Positions 19,103 to 28,255 of a DNA stretch of 54,490 nucleotides are shown here, in pieces (position 1 is the first letter of the stretch; every line of letters starts with the position of its first letter). The notes beneath the pieces are model-generated. The model was not told where the DNA came from and searched no databases. It saw only the letters and a list, made by a program, of their open reading frames with translations. The translations under genes were made by a program, and so were the position numbers. This DNA comes from Sphingobacteriaceae bacterium (GTDB lineage Bacteria; Bacteroidota; Bacteroidia; Sphingobacteriales; Sphingobacteriaceae). The stretch lies in assembly GCA_017745075.1 (NCBI GenBank), contig JAGIAD010000001.1, positions 766,876-821,365 on the forward strand, given 5' to 3'.

Positions 19103-19864
19103 GTACATTTTCAAATTACAGCCTTGTAATGCTTTAATCCCTTCTGCTACCGATTGGGCATTGACTTTTGCACCTTCCAGATTGGTATGGGTATGGTCGC
19201 CGGGAAAATAGAGTTTTACTTTATCTGGCCCTAATGCATCATATTTATCAGCTGTAATTTTATTCAGATCTACAAAATAAGCATTTTCTTCTTTTGCAAC
19301 TTCGGCGGCCCATTTTCCAAAATCGTTATTGGCCCGCACCACTTTACCATCTTTAAAAATGTTTCTTGGAATCATCGAAAGTACAATCGGTGTAGCGCCC
19401 TTTGCTTTGGTTTCGCGTACAAATTTGCGGATATACCAGCCATAGGTATGTACAGTTTCTACCTTTCCATCTGGCCAGGTTAATACTTTTGTTTCTTCTC
19501 CTGTTCCTTTTAAAACCCCTCTTCTACCGGCTTTTGTGGTATCGGGTACGCTACCGTCGTTATGTCCGAATTGCATGGTTACGAAATCGCCTGGTTTTAA
19601 TGTCTCCAAAACCTTATCCCACCTGCCTTCTGATAAAAAGGTACGGGTACTTCTTCCAGCCATTGCATTGTTTTCGATGTGGATTTTAGCGGTATCGAAA
19701 AGGTCGGCTATGGGGGTGCCCCAGCCCCAGGTTTCTTTATTGGAATTGCGGACAGTAGAATCGCCAATGGTATGCAAAGCAGGTTTTTGTTGTGCAACAA
19801 AAGCAAGGGCAGCAACGCAAAGGATGACCAAGGCTGGTATAATGTTATATTTTTTATTCATCAC
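19091..19864 (-). CDS. Secreted rhamnogalacturonan acetylesterase (CE12)
   Basis: Second SGNH-type RG-I acetylesterase, 257 residues, with signal peptide ending FVAQ. Catalytic blocks: TIGDSTVRNS (Ser), MQFGHNDGSVP (Asn) and GDHTHTNLEGA (Asp-His). It shares the same plan as the neighbouring lipoprotein esterase, including NNAMAGRSTRTF against NDALGGTSSRTF, so the two probably arose by duplication and now differ in cell location. It lies 42 bases after the PL11 gene and likely shares its transcript. Two adjacent ATG codons are possible starts. Confidence 0.9.
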   Translation of the reverse strand: MMNKKYNIIPALVILCVAALAFVAQQKPALHTIGDSTVRNSNKETWGWGTPIADLFDTAKIHIENNAMAGRSTRTFLSEGRWDKVLETLKPGDFVTMQFGHNDGSVPDTTKAGRRGVLKGTGEETKVLTWPDGKVETVHTYGWYIRKFVRETKAKGATPIVLSMIPRNIFKDGKVVRANNDFGKWAAEVAKEENAYFVDLNKITADKYDALGPDKVKLYFPGDHTHTNLEGAKVNAQSVAEGIKALQGCNLKMYLKD

Positions 19865-19906
19865 GTATTTAAATTAGGAATGGTGCTTAATTATCAATGA
19901 GTCAGG

Positions 19907-21757
19907 TTATTTTTTGGGTTCTATAAGTACAATATTAGGTTTAGGCGCTTTCTTCATACCAAAACCGAAGTAGAAACCTGTATGCGGCGGTTGGTTGTAG
20001 CCATCGTTTTGCCAGGCAATGCTTAAACGGTATTGCGGGTCGTGCATTAAAGTATAATTGCGGTGTTCTGTAGGTATCGTGGTGGTATAAATGCGTAAGC
20101 TTTGGTTATCATACGATCTTAAGATCAGTTCTTCACGCCAATCGCCAAAAATATCGGCACTTAATGCCGGTGTAGATTTGGTTCCATTGTTAGAAACAGC
20201 CCCATCAGCCGTAAAAAGCCTGCCGCCATTGTATTTATCGATATGGTTTGCATCTAAAAGCTCTCTTGATAAATCGCCGTCCCAGTAAATTACAAAATTG
20301 GTCGATCTCGGCTGATCACCTATTCTATTGCCTTTAATATCGTACAAGCCATTCGAGCCCGACCACCACATCTGCGCACCATAACGTGTGTTATCAATAT
20401 TATCGGCCACTCCCCTGCCCACATCCTCATCTAGCGATCCTTTCCATAATATTTCGCCGGTTTTGGCATCATAAACTGCCACACCAGGGCCTTTTGTACC
20501 TTCTTCTATCTCGTGTATGCCAAAAACTTCCAATCCAGGACGTTCGGGATCAAGATCTGAAACGTGAATAGCATCACCGTGCCTCAATCCTGTGGTATAT
20601 AAGCCCTTTCCATTATCATCTACGCACATCGAACCGTAAATAATCTCATCCTTTCCATCGCCATCAACATCGGCTACGGTAAGATTATGGTTGCCTTGCC
20701 CCGAAAATGGATTTTTAGCATCTTTACTATCAAACACCCATCGGGAGGTTAATTTGCCATTGCGCCAGTCCCAGGCTGCCAAAACCGTTCTGCCATAATA
20801 ACCTCTGCACATCACCACACTTGGATGGACGCCATCTAAATAAGCCACACAGGCATTAAACCGGTCTACACGGTTACCCGTATTATCGTTTTTGCCATTG
20901 CCACCTTTGCCACCCCAGGCACCAATATTGCCACGGGCGGGAATATAATCGGTAGTAGCCAGCGCCTCTCCTGTTTTACCGCTAAATACGGTCAAAAATT
21001 CAGGGCCATCTAATATTTTGCCATTAGGATTACGCCAATCTTTAGTAGCATCGCCAATTACTTTTCCTTTGCCGTCTACTGTTCCATCAGCCGTTTTACA
21101 TACCATTTCGGCAATGCCATCGCCATCCAGGTCATACACCATAAATTGCGTGTAATGGGCGCCTTCCCGGATGTTTTTCCCTAAGTTAATTTCCCACAAA
21201 AAAGTTCCATCTAACTTATAAGCCTGAAAAATAGGTGGATCAGTAGGGCCATTTGATGAATTATCACGAGACCGCCCAGTCTGGTGCAATACAATTTCAT
21301 ATTCACCATCTCCGTCTAAATCGCCTACAGATGCATCATTGGGCGAATAACCTTCAGGGGTTTTCAGCGGAATGGTTAAATACTGCTGAACAGGCGCTTT
21401 GGCCATTAAGGTAAAAGCTTTGCTGGCTTCGAGCTCATGCCCTTTTAAAACAGGTTTTACAAAATAGCTGTTCGGAAGCTCGAATTTAACCCCCGCATCT
21501 ACAAAATTGGTACTCTTGATGATAGGATCGTGATTGAGTTTAACCGCAGGGTTATTTCCTGTTTTGCGGTATAAGTTAAAAGCGATGTCATCGGCATCGG
21601 TACCCAACATCCGCCAGCCTACATAAACAGAATCATTATTCTGCCTTACCGCAATAACACCACGGTCGAGTTTTTCCATTTGGCGCTGTGCGAAAAGCGG
21701 TACAGTGCAACCTAAGATGATGAAGAATAAGCAAAATTTTATGGTTTTAATCCTCAT
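19907..21757 (-). CDS. Exported PL11 rhamnogalacturonan lyase
   Basis: Cleaves the RG-I backbone by beta-elimination, producing chains ending in unsaturated galacturonic acid for the GH105 enzyme. It has 616 residues and a signal peptide ending LFAQ. Domains: N-terminal fibronectin-like segment (RGVIAVRQNNDSVYVGWRML), then an eight-bladed propeller rich in calcium-binding loops such as VGDLDGDGEYE, YDLDGDGIAEM and VADVDGDGKDE. Conserved PL11 stretches include LYRKTG, GRSRDNSSNGPTDPP and the C-terminal HRNYTLMHDPQYR and QPPHTGFY motifs. It matches YesW/YesX-type length and order. Key backbone enzyme of the operon. Confidence 0.93.
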   Translation of the reverse strand: MRIKTIKFCLFFIILGCTVPLFAQRQMEKLDRGVIAVRQNNDSVYVGWRMLGTDADDIAFNLYRKTGNNPAVKLNHDPIIKSTNFVDAGVKFELPNSYFVKPVLKGHELEASKAFTLMAKAPVQQYLTIPLKTPEGYSPNDASVGDLDGDGEYEIVLHQTGRSRDNSSNGPTDPPIFQAYKLDGTFLWEINLGKNIREGAHYTQFMVYDLDGDGIAEMVCKTADGTVDGKGKVIGDATKDWRNPNGKILDGPEFLTVFSGKTGEALATTDYIPARGNIGAWGGKGGNGKNDNTGNRVDRFNACVAYLDGVHPSVVMCRGYYGRTVLAAWDWRNGKLTSRWVFDSKDAKNPFSGQGNHNLTVADVDGDGKDEIIYGSMCVDDNGKGLYTTGLRHGDAIHVSDLDPERPGLEVFGIHEIEEGTKGPGVAVYDAKTGEILWKGSLDEDVGRGVADNIDNTRYGAQMWWSGSNGLYDIKGNRIGDQPRSTNFVIYWDGDLSRELLDANHIDKYNGGRLFTADGAVSNNGTKSTPALSADIFGDWREELILRSYDNQSLRIYTTTIPTEHRNYTLMHDPQYRLSIAWQNDGYNQPPHTGFYFGFGMKKAPKPNIVLIEPKK

Positions 21758-21812
21758 GGCTGATGTACAAGCTTAATTAAAAAATATAATCCATTCATGG
21801 TTTATCAGCAGG

Positions 21813-24221
21813 TTATTGAACTTTATAGGTTGTTTTGGCCGATACAGCCACTCCTTTATCAGTAATTCCATCTGTTTTGATCAAAATATCGGCCCTGTTA
21901 TCTCCGTTGAAATAAGTGATTGTTGCTTCGCCATTTTCGTTGGTTTTTACAGATGGCGACCAGAAAATGGTAGTACGTAAATCCTTATTTGGTGTTGCCG
22001 GATGGCTGTAATTTGGCGAATAAAAGGTCCTAGCGGCATAATAGCCATTTAAATTGAGGTTAAGCAAGTCTAAGTTTGGTCCGCGCAAAGCCTCGTCTTT
22101 CAAATTAAGGCTAATCAGGTACACATCTTTCCCGCTGCTGTTTAACAGGTGCTGGATTTTAACCTGATTGATCTGATCCATCGTTAAACTGTAATAATCT
22201 AAGCGCTGGGTAAAAAGCTCCTCCCTGTTATTTACTTTTATTACCGGCCTCACTTTTTTTCCATTGGCAATAAAAGTAACTCCCTCATTGCCCAATGTAT
22301 CATTTTCTTCTGCCGGATAACTTCCCTTAGCCTTGGTTAACAGAAAATGTTCCAATCCTTTATACGAATAATCGGCGGCTGTAATGTTGAAAACCTGCTC
22401 GGGGTAACCAAATGAGGTAAGTACATCCTGAAATAAGTTTACCTTGTTGTTTTGGGCGGCTTTAATTTCGATGTCATTAAGACTAATCGAATCGCCAAAC
22501 TTATAAGTGCGGTTATAATCCATCCGCTTTTTAATTTCTACGTTCAGGGTATTCGGAATTACAGATGATATTGTTTTTAGCGGGGCCAGATTTAAAGGTT
22601 TAACCAATGTATCGATCTGCAACCAGCCCCCTTTTTTACCCTTATCATCTTTTGAAGAAATTTTTACCATTTGATTGTCGTACCAGCTGAGTCCATCAAA
22701 AAAATACCGTCCATTCTGATCCGTTTTCGTCGTAAATATTTTATTCCCAGTAAAATTAGTACCAAACAGGGTAATATTCATATTCGGAATTGGTTTATCG
22801 GCCAGTTTTTCTCTCACCAATCCTTTTACTGTAATGCCTGGCTCAGGCAAATAGCTTATTTTAATTGCAGAATCGGCCAGTTTTTTCCAGATATAATCTC
22901 TCCAGCCCTGGGTAAGCAACAATAAGTCGAGCTGTTTTAATCGCGATGGATTTTTAACATCGAAATATTGTGCAGCATTTTTTATTTCTCCTTTTACTTC
23001 CGATTGCAGCATTAAGTAGGAAACAATATTATTTCCATCATCCGGAACAAGCCCGTCAACAGCAGCGAATGAAAATGCGGTTTTAACAGGTTTTCCAAGA
23101 GCATTGGTTGCCTTTACCTTAATCACGGCTTGTTCCCGCGGTTTATAAATGGGTTTCCCCGGAATAACCGTAAAATCGACTTGATTGTCGTCCTGTATAA
23201 ATACCAGGCGTTCGCAATTTGGCCTGTTCGCGTCATCAAACAAGGTAATACTCGAAATACCTTTAGGAAAACCTTTGGTTGGGATAGATACTGAGGCAAT
23301 AGCTTTACTCAATCTGATCGATCCGGTATAAATATTATCGCCCGCATGTTTAATCACCACCGAAATGTTTTTGTCTTTCAATTCGTTAAACATCGGTTCA
23401 TTGGCGCTAATGGTTGCCTTAACCGTTACAGAATCGGTAGTAACATGTAATGACAATCCTTTTTTAAGGATTACAGGCAATTCAGACGAGAATTTTTCTT
23501 TGCCATAAAATCCTTCAACCTTATATTTTTCGCCGGTCCGGGGTGTAAAGGCAAAAATGCCCATGCCCGCTTCTGTACTTCGGAAAGTGGTTACGGTATC
23601 ACCATGAGCCGAAATTACACTGCCTGTAGCTTTTACACCATTTCCGGCATCATCGTTGGTTTTAAAGGCGACAATACCGGTTAAGCCTTCAACCAAGGCT
23701 CCTCCCTCCGGAAAAAAGGCAATCGACTTTTTCGGGTTTGAAGCATGAGCCGTGCTACCTGTAAATAAAGCTGCATTTTCAATCCTGTTATTACTGATAT
23801 AAACCCGTTTCAGAAACACAAAATCATCACCAAAGTTCCGCATCCAATTGGTATATGCCCGGATGCCGTACCAGCCCGAAGGGATGGAGTCTTTTAATTT
23901 AAAATCGCCCTTACCCAAACCGCCATCCAACCTGATCATTTTCCGGTCCAGTATTTCCGATTCAGGCGAAAGTAACTCTACATATAAATTATTGCTGGTT
24001 GAGGTTAAACTGCTGCTTTTTCCGTTTACCAGGTAAGCGCTAAACCAGATATCTTCGCCCGTACCATAATAACTTCGGTCTGCCTGCAAATATGATTTCT
24101 CGAAAAAAAGTTTAACCGTTTGTTTATCAGCACCAACAGATACAGTTTTTTGTTGTGCCCAGGCACAAAATACCACCAGGAAGTTTAAAAAGCTGAATAA
24201 AGTATATTTTTTAGAATTCAT
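21813..24221 (-). CDS. Exported MG2/carboxypeptidase-regulatory/plug-like protein
   Basis: 802-residue exported protein (signal peptide ending AWAQ) without a recognisable enzyme site. The N-terminus resembles macroglobulin MG2 repeats (FEKSYLQADRSYYGTGEDIWFSAYLV, then PSGWYGIRAYTNWMRNFG). Further MG-like strands run to about residue 430. A carboxypeptidase-regulatory-like sandwich follows at about 470-530 (GITVKGLVREKLADKPIP). A region resembling a degenerate TonB plug ends near 740, and the C-terminal strand reads NENGEATITYFNGD. Such proteins are common in Bacteroidota and of unclear role. It is the first gene of the RG-I minus-strand group, 55 bases before PL11, where a SusC/SusD pair would be expected. 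A binding or export-gating role is speculation. Confidence 0.65.
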   Translation of the reverse strand: MNSKKYTLFSFLNFLVVFCAWAQQKTVSVGADKQTVKLFFEKSYLQADRSYYGTGEDIWFSAYLVNGKSSSLTSTSNNLYVELLSPESEILDRKMIRLDGGLGKGDFKLKDSIPSGWYGIRAYTNWMRNFGDDFVFLKRVYISNNRIENAALFTGSTAHASNPKKSIAFFPEGGALVEGLTGIVAFKTNDDAGNGVKATGSVISAHGDTVTTFRSTEAGMGIFAFTPRTGEKYKVEGFYGKEKFSSELPVILKKGLSLHVTTDSVTVKATISANEPMFNELKDKNISVVIKHAGDNIYTGSIRLSKAIASVSIPTKGFPKGISSITLFDDANRPNCERLVFIQDDNQVDFTVIPGKPIYKPREQAVIKVKATNALGKPVKTAFSFAAVDGLVPDDGNNIVSYLMLQSEVKGEIKNAAQYFDVKNPSRLKQLDLLLLTQGWRDYIWKKLADSAIKISYLPEPGITVKGLVREKLADKPIPNMNITLFGTNFTGNKIFTTKTDQNGRYFFDGLSWYDNQMVKISSKDDKGKKGGWLQIDTLVKPLNLAPLKTISSVIPNTLNVEIKKRMDYNRTYKFGDSISLNDIEIKAAQNNKVNLFQDVLTSFGYPEQVFNITAADYSYKGLEHFLLTKAKGSYPAEENDTLGNEGVTFIANGKKVRPVIKVNNREELFTQRLDYYSLTMDQINQVKIQHLLNSSGKDVYLISLNLKDEALRGPNLDLLNLNLNGYYAARTFYSPNYSHPATPNKDLRTTIFWSPSVKTNENGEATITYFNGDNRADILIKTDGITDKGVAVSAKTTYKVQ

Positions 24222-24342
24222 ATGTATAGTTAACCATGTGCAACAGATATTTTCCGCATAAACTGCCCCACAAAAACATATTCAATATAAAAACATCGAA
24301 AAAAGATAGGCTCATTATGTGTAATTGGTTAGCAAATCTTAG

Positions 24343-24362
24343 CCCTAACATGGCGGTTAGGG
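24343..24362. promoter_or_regulatory. Inverted repeat CCCTAAC-N6-GTTAGGG
   Basis: Perfect 7-base arms with a 6-base centre, about 120-140 bases upstream of the MG2-protein start. Its size and position fit an operator for a dimeric regulator; a transcript hairpin is also possible. No regulator gene is in the window to link it to. Confidence 0.4.
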
Positions 24363-24404
24363 TTAAATGATTTAAGTCGAATGTAAACAGTATATTTTTA
24401 ACCT

Positions 24405-24425
24405 GCATCCTGTGGTATCCTGCTT
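24405..24425 (-). promoter_or_regulatory. CAGGAT-N4-CAGGAT direct repeat upstream of the MG2-PL11 operon
   Basis: Second copy of the element at 18185-18205, on the same strand, about 185 bases before the MG2-protein start. Hexamers at 24407-24412 and 24417-24422 (plus-strand ATCCTG). Because only the four-base spacer differs between copies, and both lie before minus-strand pectin genes, it is a good candidate for a shared activator site. Confidence 0.5.
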
Positions 24426-24613
24426 TTTGATCATGAGAATAAATTACGCTTAAAAATTTTAAAGCCTTCATTAAAATTATCTCAAACTTCAAGTAAAATG
24501 TTACGTAACCAAGTTGTTATATCAGCCATTTTGTATGCTTTTAAACATTATTTAGCTGGCTATTTAATGCTAAAATTATAGAATTTACAGGCAAAATTAA
24601 TATTAAGTAAAAA

Positions 24614-24638
24614 AATAAATGTTAAAACAACGTTTATT
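24614..24638. promoter_or_regulatory. Inverted repeat upstream of the arabinan operon
   Basis: AATAAATGTT and AACGTTTATT (nine of ten positions complementary) around a 5-base centre, about 50 bases before the first GH51 start codon. It resembles a LacI/GntR-sized operator, but the region is AT-rich, so chance is not excluded. Confidence 0.4.
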
Positions 24639-24689
24639 ATTCTAAATATTTTACTTTTACGATAAGATTCTTCCAAATATTAAAACCGT

Positions 24690-26693
24690 ATGAAATTGAG
24701 TAACCCTATAAAAAGTGTGTTTTCTGCATGTACAGTATATGCTGTAATTGCAATTGGATACACTCCAAAATTACAAGCACAAACTGCAAAAGTGATCAAA
24801 GTTAAAACAGACCAGGCCATAGCCAAGGTACAACCTAATATGTGGGGGGTCTTTTTTGAGGATATTAACTTTGGCGCAGATGGCGGTATTTATGCCGAAC
24901 TGATTAAAAACCGTTCATTCGAATTTGCCAAACCATTAATGGGCTGGAGTATACAGCGCAAAAAACAACAGGAAGGCGAAATTCTGGTGGTAAACCGCAA
25001 AGAGGTAAATACGGCCAATCCCAGGTATTTACAGGTAAAAAAACAAACCGACGATTTTGAGCTCGTAAACGAAGGATTTAAAGGCATCGGTGTAAAAAAG
25101 GGCCTTCGTTACGATTTTTCATTGATGTACCGCCAGGCAGCTCCGGGTGTTAAATTGATACTGATGCTTAAAGATGAGAATAATAAAATTATCGGACAGG
25201 GAACTCTAACCCCTGATCAAACAGGCAGCGACTGGAAAAAACAATCGGCAAGTTTTACAGCCACCGAAACCAGCGCTAAAGCCAAGTTTTCCATTTTGTT
25301 TCAGGGCAATGGAAATATCGATGTTGATATGATTTCTTTATTCCCAGGCGATACCTGGAAAAACCGCCCACAAGGCTTAAGGGCAGATATGGTACAGCTG
25401 CTGGCTGATATGAAACCTGGCTTTATCCGTTTCCCTGGCGGTTGTATTGTAGAAGGAACCGATCTGGCCAATCGCTACCAATGGAAAAAAACCATAGGCC
25501 CGATCGAAGACAGACAGTTAATCGTGAACCGCTGGAACATGGAATTTGCTCACCGTGCAGCACCAGATTATTATCAAAGTTTCGGTTTAGGCTTTTTCGA
25601 ATATTTTCAACTGGCAGAAGATATAGGCTCAGATGCCCTGCCGATCTTAAATTGCGGTATGGCTTGCCAGTACAACTCTGCCGAAGTAGCTTCACTTGAT
25701 GAACTGGACCCTTATGTACAAGATGCTTTAGACTTAATCGAATTCGCCAATGGCGATGTAACCACCAAATGGGGCAAAATGCGCGCTGATTTAGGTCACC
25801 CTAAGCCCTTTAACCTAAAAATGATGGGCATAGGAAACGAAAACTGGGGGCCTCAATACCTGGAAAGAGTAGCTATTTTTACAAAAGCCATCAAAGCGAA
25901 ATATCCCGATTTTAAATTGATCAACAGTTCTGGAACAGGTCCTGATGGCGACCGTTTCGACCTGCTAAACAATGCCTTAAGAAGCAACAACGCCGATTTT
26001 ATAGACGAACATTATTACCGCCCGGCCGATTGGTTCTTAAAAAATGCTGGTCGTTATGACAGTTACCCACGCAATGGCTCGAAAGTTTTTGTAGGCGAAT
26101 ATGCTGTACATGCCAATAGTAATATTACCGGCAGCAATAGAAACAACTGGCAGAGCGCACTTGCCTCGGCTTCGTTAATGACCGGACTTGAGCGCAACGC
26201 CGATGTGGTTCAAATGGCTTCTTACGCTCCCCTTTTTGCCCATATAGATGCCTGGCAGTGGGCACCTGATATGATCTGGGTAGACAACCTAAAATCGTAC
26301 GGTACGCCCGATTATTATGTGCAGAAGCTATTTTCTACCAATAAAGGAACCGATGTAGTTTCGATTACGCTTGATGAGAAAAATATCATCGGTCAGGATG
26401 GACTTTACGCTTCTGCTGTAACCGATCAGACCAAAAAAGAGCTCATCATTAAAATTGCGAACAACTCCGACCAGGCTCAAAACATTGATTTCGACATTGA
26501 AGGAAAAATGAAACTGAAAAATAAGGTGACCAATGAAGAGATAGCGAACAGTAACCTGAACCAGATCAATTCTTTCGATAACCCTGATGCGGTAAGCCCG
26601 AAAACAAGCACGTTTAACTTAAAAGGCAAAAAATTAAATATCGCGTTAAAGCCATACTCTTTTAACGTGATCAAAATACCATTTAACCAATAG
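24690..26693 (+). CDS. Exported GH51 alpha-L-arabinofuranosidase with N-terminal carbohydrate-binding-like domain
   Basis: Retaining alpha-L-arabinofuranosidase (EC 3.2.1.55 type), 667 residues, with signal peptide ending KLQAQ. The N-terminal GH51 motif [22 protein letters not shown] comes first. A CBM4/9-like sandwich insert (about 85-210, ending [18 protein letters not shown]) precedes the barrel, with acid/base E384 in [10 protein letters not shown] and nucleophile E470 in [11 protein letters not shown]-terminal beta domain closes it. It opens the plus-strand operon: the next GH51 begins 16 bases later. Likely removes arabinose from arabinan or arabinogalactan side chains of RG-I. Confidence 0.9.
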   Translation: MKLSNPIKSVFSACTVYAVIAIGYTPKLQAQTAKVIKVKTDQAIAKVQPNMWGVFFEDINFGADGGIYAELIKNRSFEFAKPLMGWSIQRKKQQEGEILVVNRKEVNTANPRYLQVKKQTDDFELVNEGFKGIGVKKGLRYDFSLMYRQAAPGVKLILMLKDENNKIIGQGTLTPDQTGSDWKKQSASFTATETSAKAKFSILFQGNGNIDVDMISLFPGDTWKNRPQGLRADMVQLLADMKPGFIRFPGGCIVEGTDLANRYQWKKTIGPIEDRQLIVNRWNMEFAHRAAPDYYQSFGLGFFEYFQLAEDIGSDALPILNCGMACQYNSAEVASLDELDPYVQDALDLIEFANGDVTTKWGKMRADLGHPKPFNLKMMGIGNENWGPQYLERVAIFTKAIKAKYPDFKLINSSGTGPDGDRFDLLNNALRSNNADFIDEHYYRPADWFLKNAGRYDSYPRNGSKVFVGEYAVHANSNITGSNRNNWQSALASASLMTGLERNADVVQMASYAPLFAHIDAWQWAPDMIWVDNLKSYGTPDYYVQKLFSTNKGTDVVSITLDEKNIIGQDGLYASAVTDQTKKELIIKIANNSDQAQNIDFDIEGKMKLKNKVTNEEIANSNLNQINSFDNPDAVSPKTSTFNLKGKKLNIALKPYSFNVIKIPFNQ

Positions 26694-26709
26694 ACTTAAC
26701 GAGATCACA

Positions 26710-28248
26710 ATGAAAAAATTTTTCTTATCTGCAGCTTTATTCTGCAGCTCCATTTTTGTGCATGCACAAAATGAAACCCAGTTAACCATTAAACCTGCAG
26801 GCGACCAAGTGGTTAGCAGGCACATTTATGGTCATTTTTCCGAACATTTGGGCCGTTGTATTTACGATGGTTTTTGGGTGGATGAAAATTCGACCATTCC
26901 AAACAAAGGCCGGATCAGGTTAGATATTGTTGATGCCCTGAAGAAAATAAAGGTTCCCAACCTGCGTTGGCCTGGTGGCTGTTTTGCCGATGAGTACCAC
27001 TGGCGTGATGGTATTGGACCAAGAAACCAACGCCCTAAAATGGTGAATACTAACTGGGGTGGCGTAACAGAAGACAATAGCTTTGGTACCCATGAGTTTT
27101 TAGACCTCTGCCAGATGATCAACTGCGAACCTTACATTGCAGGCAATGTGGGTAGCGGAACCGTTGAGGAGATGGCCAAATGGGTAGAATATCTGAATTT
27201 CGATGGCGTAAGTCCAATGACAGCCATCCGCAGCCAAAACGGAAGGGAAAAACCTTGGAAAGTTTCTTTCTGGGGCGTAGGTAACGAAAGCTGGGGCTGT
27301 GGCGGTAGTATGACGCCTGCTTACTATTCTGATTTATACCGCAGGTATGCTACTTATGCACGCAATTATCCGGGTGCACCGTTAAAGAAGATTGCCAGTG
27401 GCGCCAATTCAAGCGATTACAACTGGACTGAAACCTGCATGAAAAATATTGGTAACCAAATGTGGGGATTAACGCTGCATTACTATACCATTCCAACAGG
27501 AAACTGGGGCAAAAAAGGATCGGCGACCAAATTTGATGAAGCAGAATACTTTTCGACCATGAAAAACTGCTTGCAGATGGAAGAACTAGTAACCAAACAC
27601 GCTGCAATAATGGACAAATACGATCCTAAAAAGAAAGTTGCTTTGGTGGTTGATGAATGGGGAATCTGGACAGATGTTGAACCTGGAACCAACCCTGGTT
27701 TCCTGTATCAGCAGAACAGTTTACGCGATGCTTTAATTGCCGGTACAACTTTAAATATCTTTAACAACCATTCTGACCGTGTAAAAATGGCCAATTTGGC
27801 ACAAACCGTGAATGTTTTACAGGCATTAGTGCTAACCGAAAAAGATAAAATGGTGCTCACACCAACTTATCATGTTTTTGACCTGTACAAGGTGCATCAG
27901 GATGCCAAGTATTTACCAATTGCCTTTACCAGTCCTGAATATACAGTAGGCAGTCAAAAAATTCCGTCCTTAAATGTTTCTGCTTCCCAGGATTCAAGTG
28001 GTGCAGTACACATTTCGCTGGTTAATTTAGATCCGAATAAAAAAATTGCTTTAAGCACGATATTAGAAGGTTTAAAATGGAGCTCGGTTAGCGGACAGAT
28101 ATTAACCTCTGCAAAACTTACTGATGTAAATACATTTAACGATCCGAACAAGGTTCATAATGCAAAATTTACCGGTGCAAAAAAATCAGGAAACAGTCTG
28201 AAGGTAGAATTACCGGCACAATCGATTGTGGTTCTCGAATTAAAATAA
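26710..28248 (+). CDS. Exported GH51 alpha-L-arabinofuranosidase
   Basis: Second GH51 enzyme, 512 residues, with a signal peptide ending VHAQ and no binding-domain insert, so it corresponds to the compact arabinofuranosidase type. Motifs: [19 protein letters not shown] at the N-terminus, [13 protein letters not shown], acid/base E193 in [11 protein letters not shown], and nucleophile E316 in LVVDEWGIW. It is only distantly like the preceding GH51, so the pair probably covers different linkages or chain lengths rather than being a simple duplication. GH97 follows after 7 bases. Confidence 0.92.
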   Translation: MKKFFLSAALFCSSIFVHAQNETQLTIKPAGDQVVSRHIYGHFSEHLGRCIYDGFWVDENSTIPNKGRIRLDIVDALKKIKVPNLRWPGGCFADEYHWRDGIGPRNQRPKMVNTNWGGVTEDNSFGTHEFLDLCQMINCEPYIAGNVGSGTVEEMAKWVEYLNFDGVSPMTAIRSQNGREKPWKVSFWGVGNESWGCGGSMTPAYYSDLYRRYATYARNYPGAPLKKIASGANSSDYNWTETCMKNIGNQMWGLTLHYYTIPTGNWGKKGSATKFDEAEYFSTMKNCLQMEELVTKHAAIMDKYDPKKKVALVVDEWGIWTDVEPGTNPGFLYQQNSLRDALIAGTTLNIFNNHSDRVKMANLAQTVNVLQALVLTEKDKMVLTPTYHVFDLYKVHQDAKYLPIAFTSPEYTVGSQKIPSLNVSASQDSSGAVHISLVNLDPNKKIALSTILEGLKWSSVSGQILTSAKLTDVNTFNDPNKVHNAKFTGAKKSGNSLKVELPAQSIVVLELK

Positions 28249-28255
28249 CTCCAAG

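Larger units (their letters stand above)
24222..24689. promoter_or_regulatory. Divergent promoter region between the two pectin operons
   Basis: 468 AT-rich bases between outward-facing operons. It holds the CAGGAT direct repeat (24405-24425), a perfect 7-base inverted repeat (CCCTAAC at 24343-24349, GTTAGGG at 24356-24362) on the minus-operon side, and a 10-base imperfect inverted repeat (24614-24638) on the plus-operon side. I could not place a convincing Bacteroidota -33/-7 promoter. No gene is supported inside it. Confidence 0.6.

Noticed and set aside
24211..24492. A 93-codon minus-strand frame upstream of the MG2 protein
   Set aside because: It overlaps the start of the real gene and covers the likely promoter and CAGGAT element; no family resemblance.
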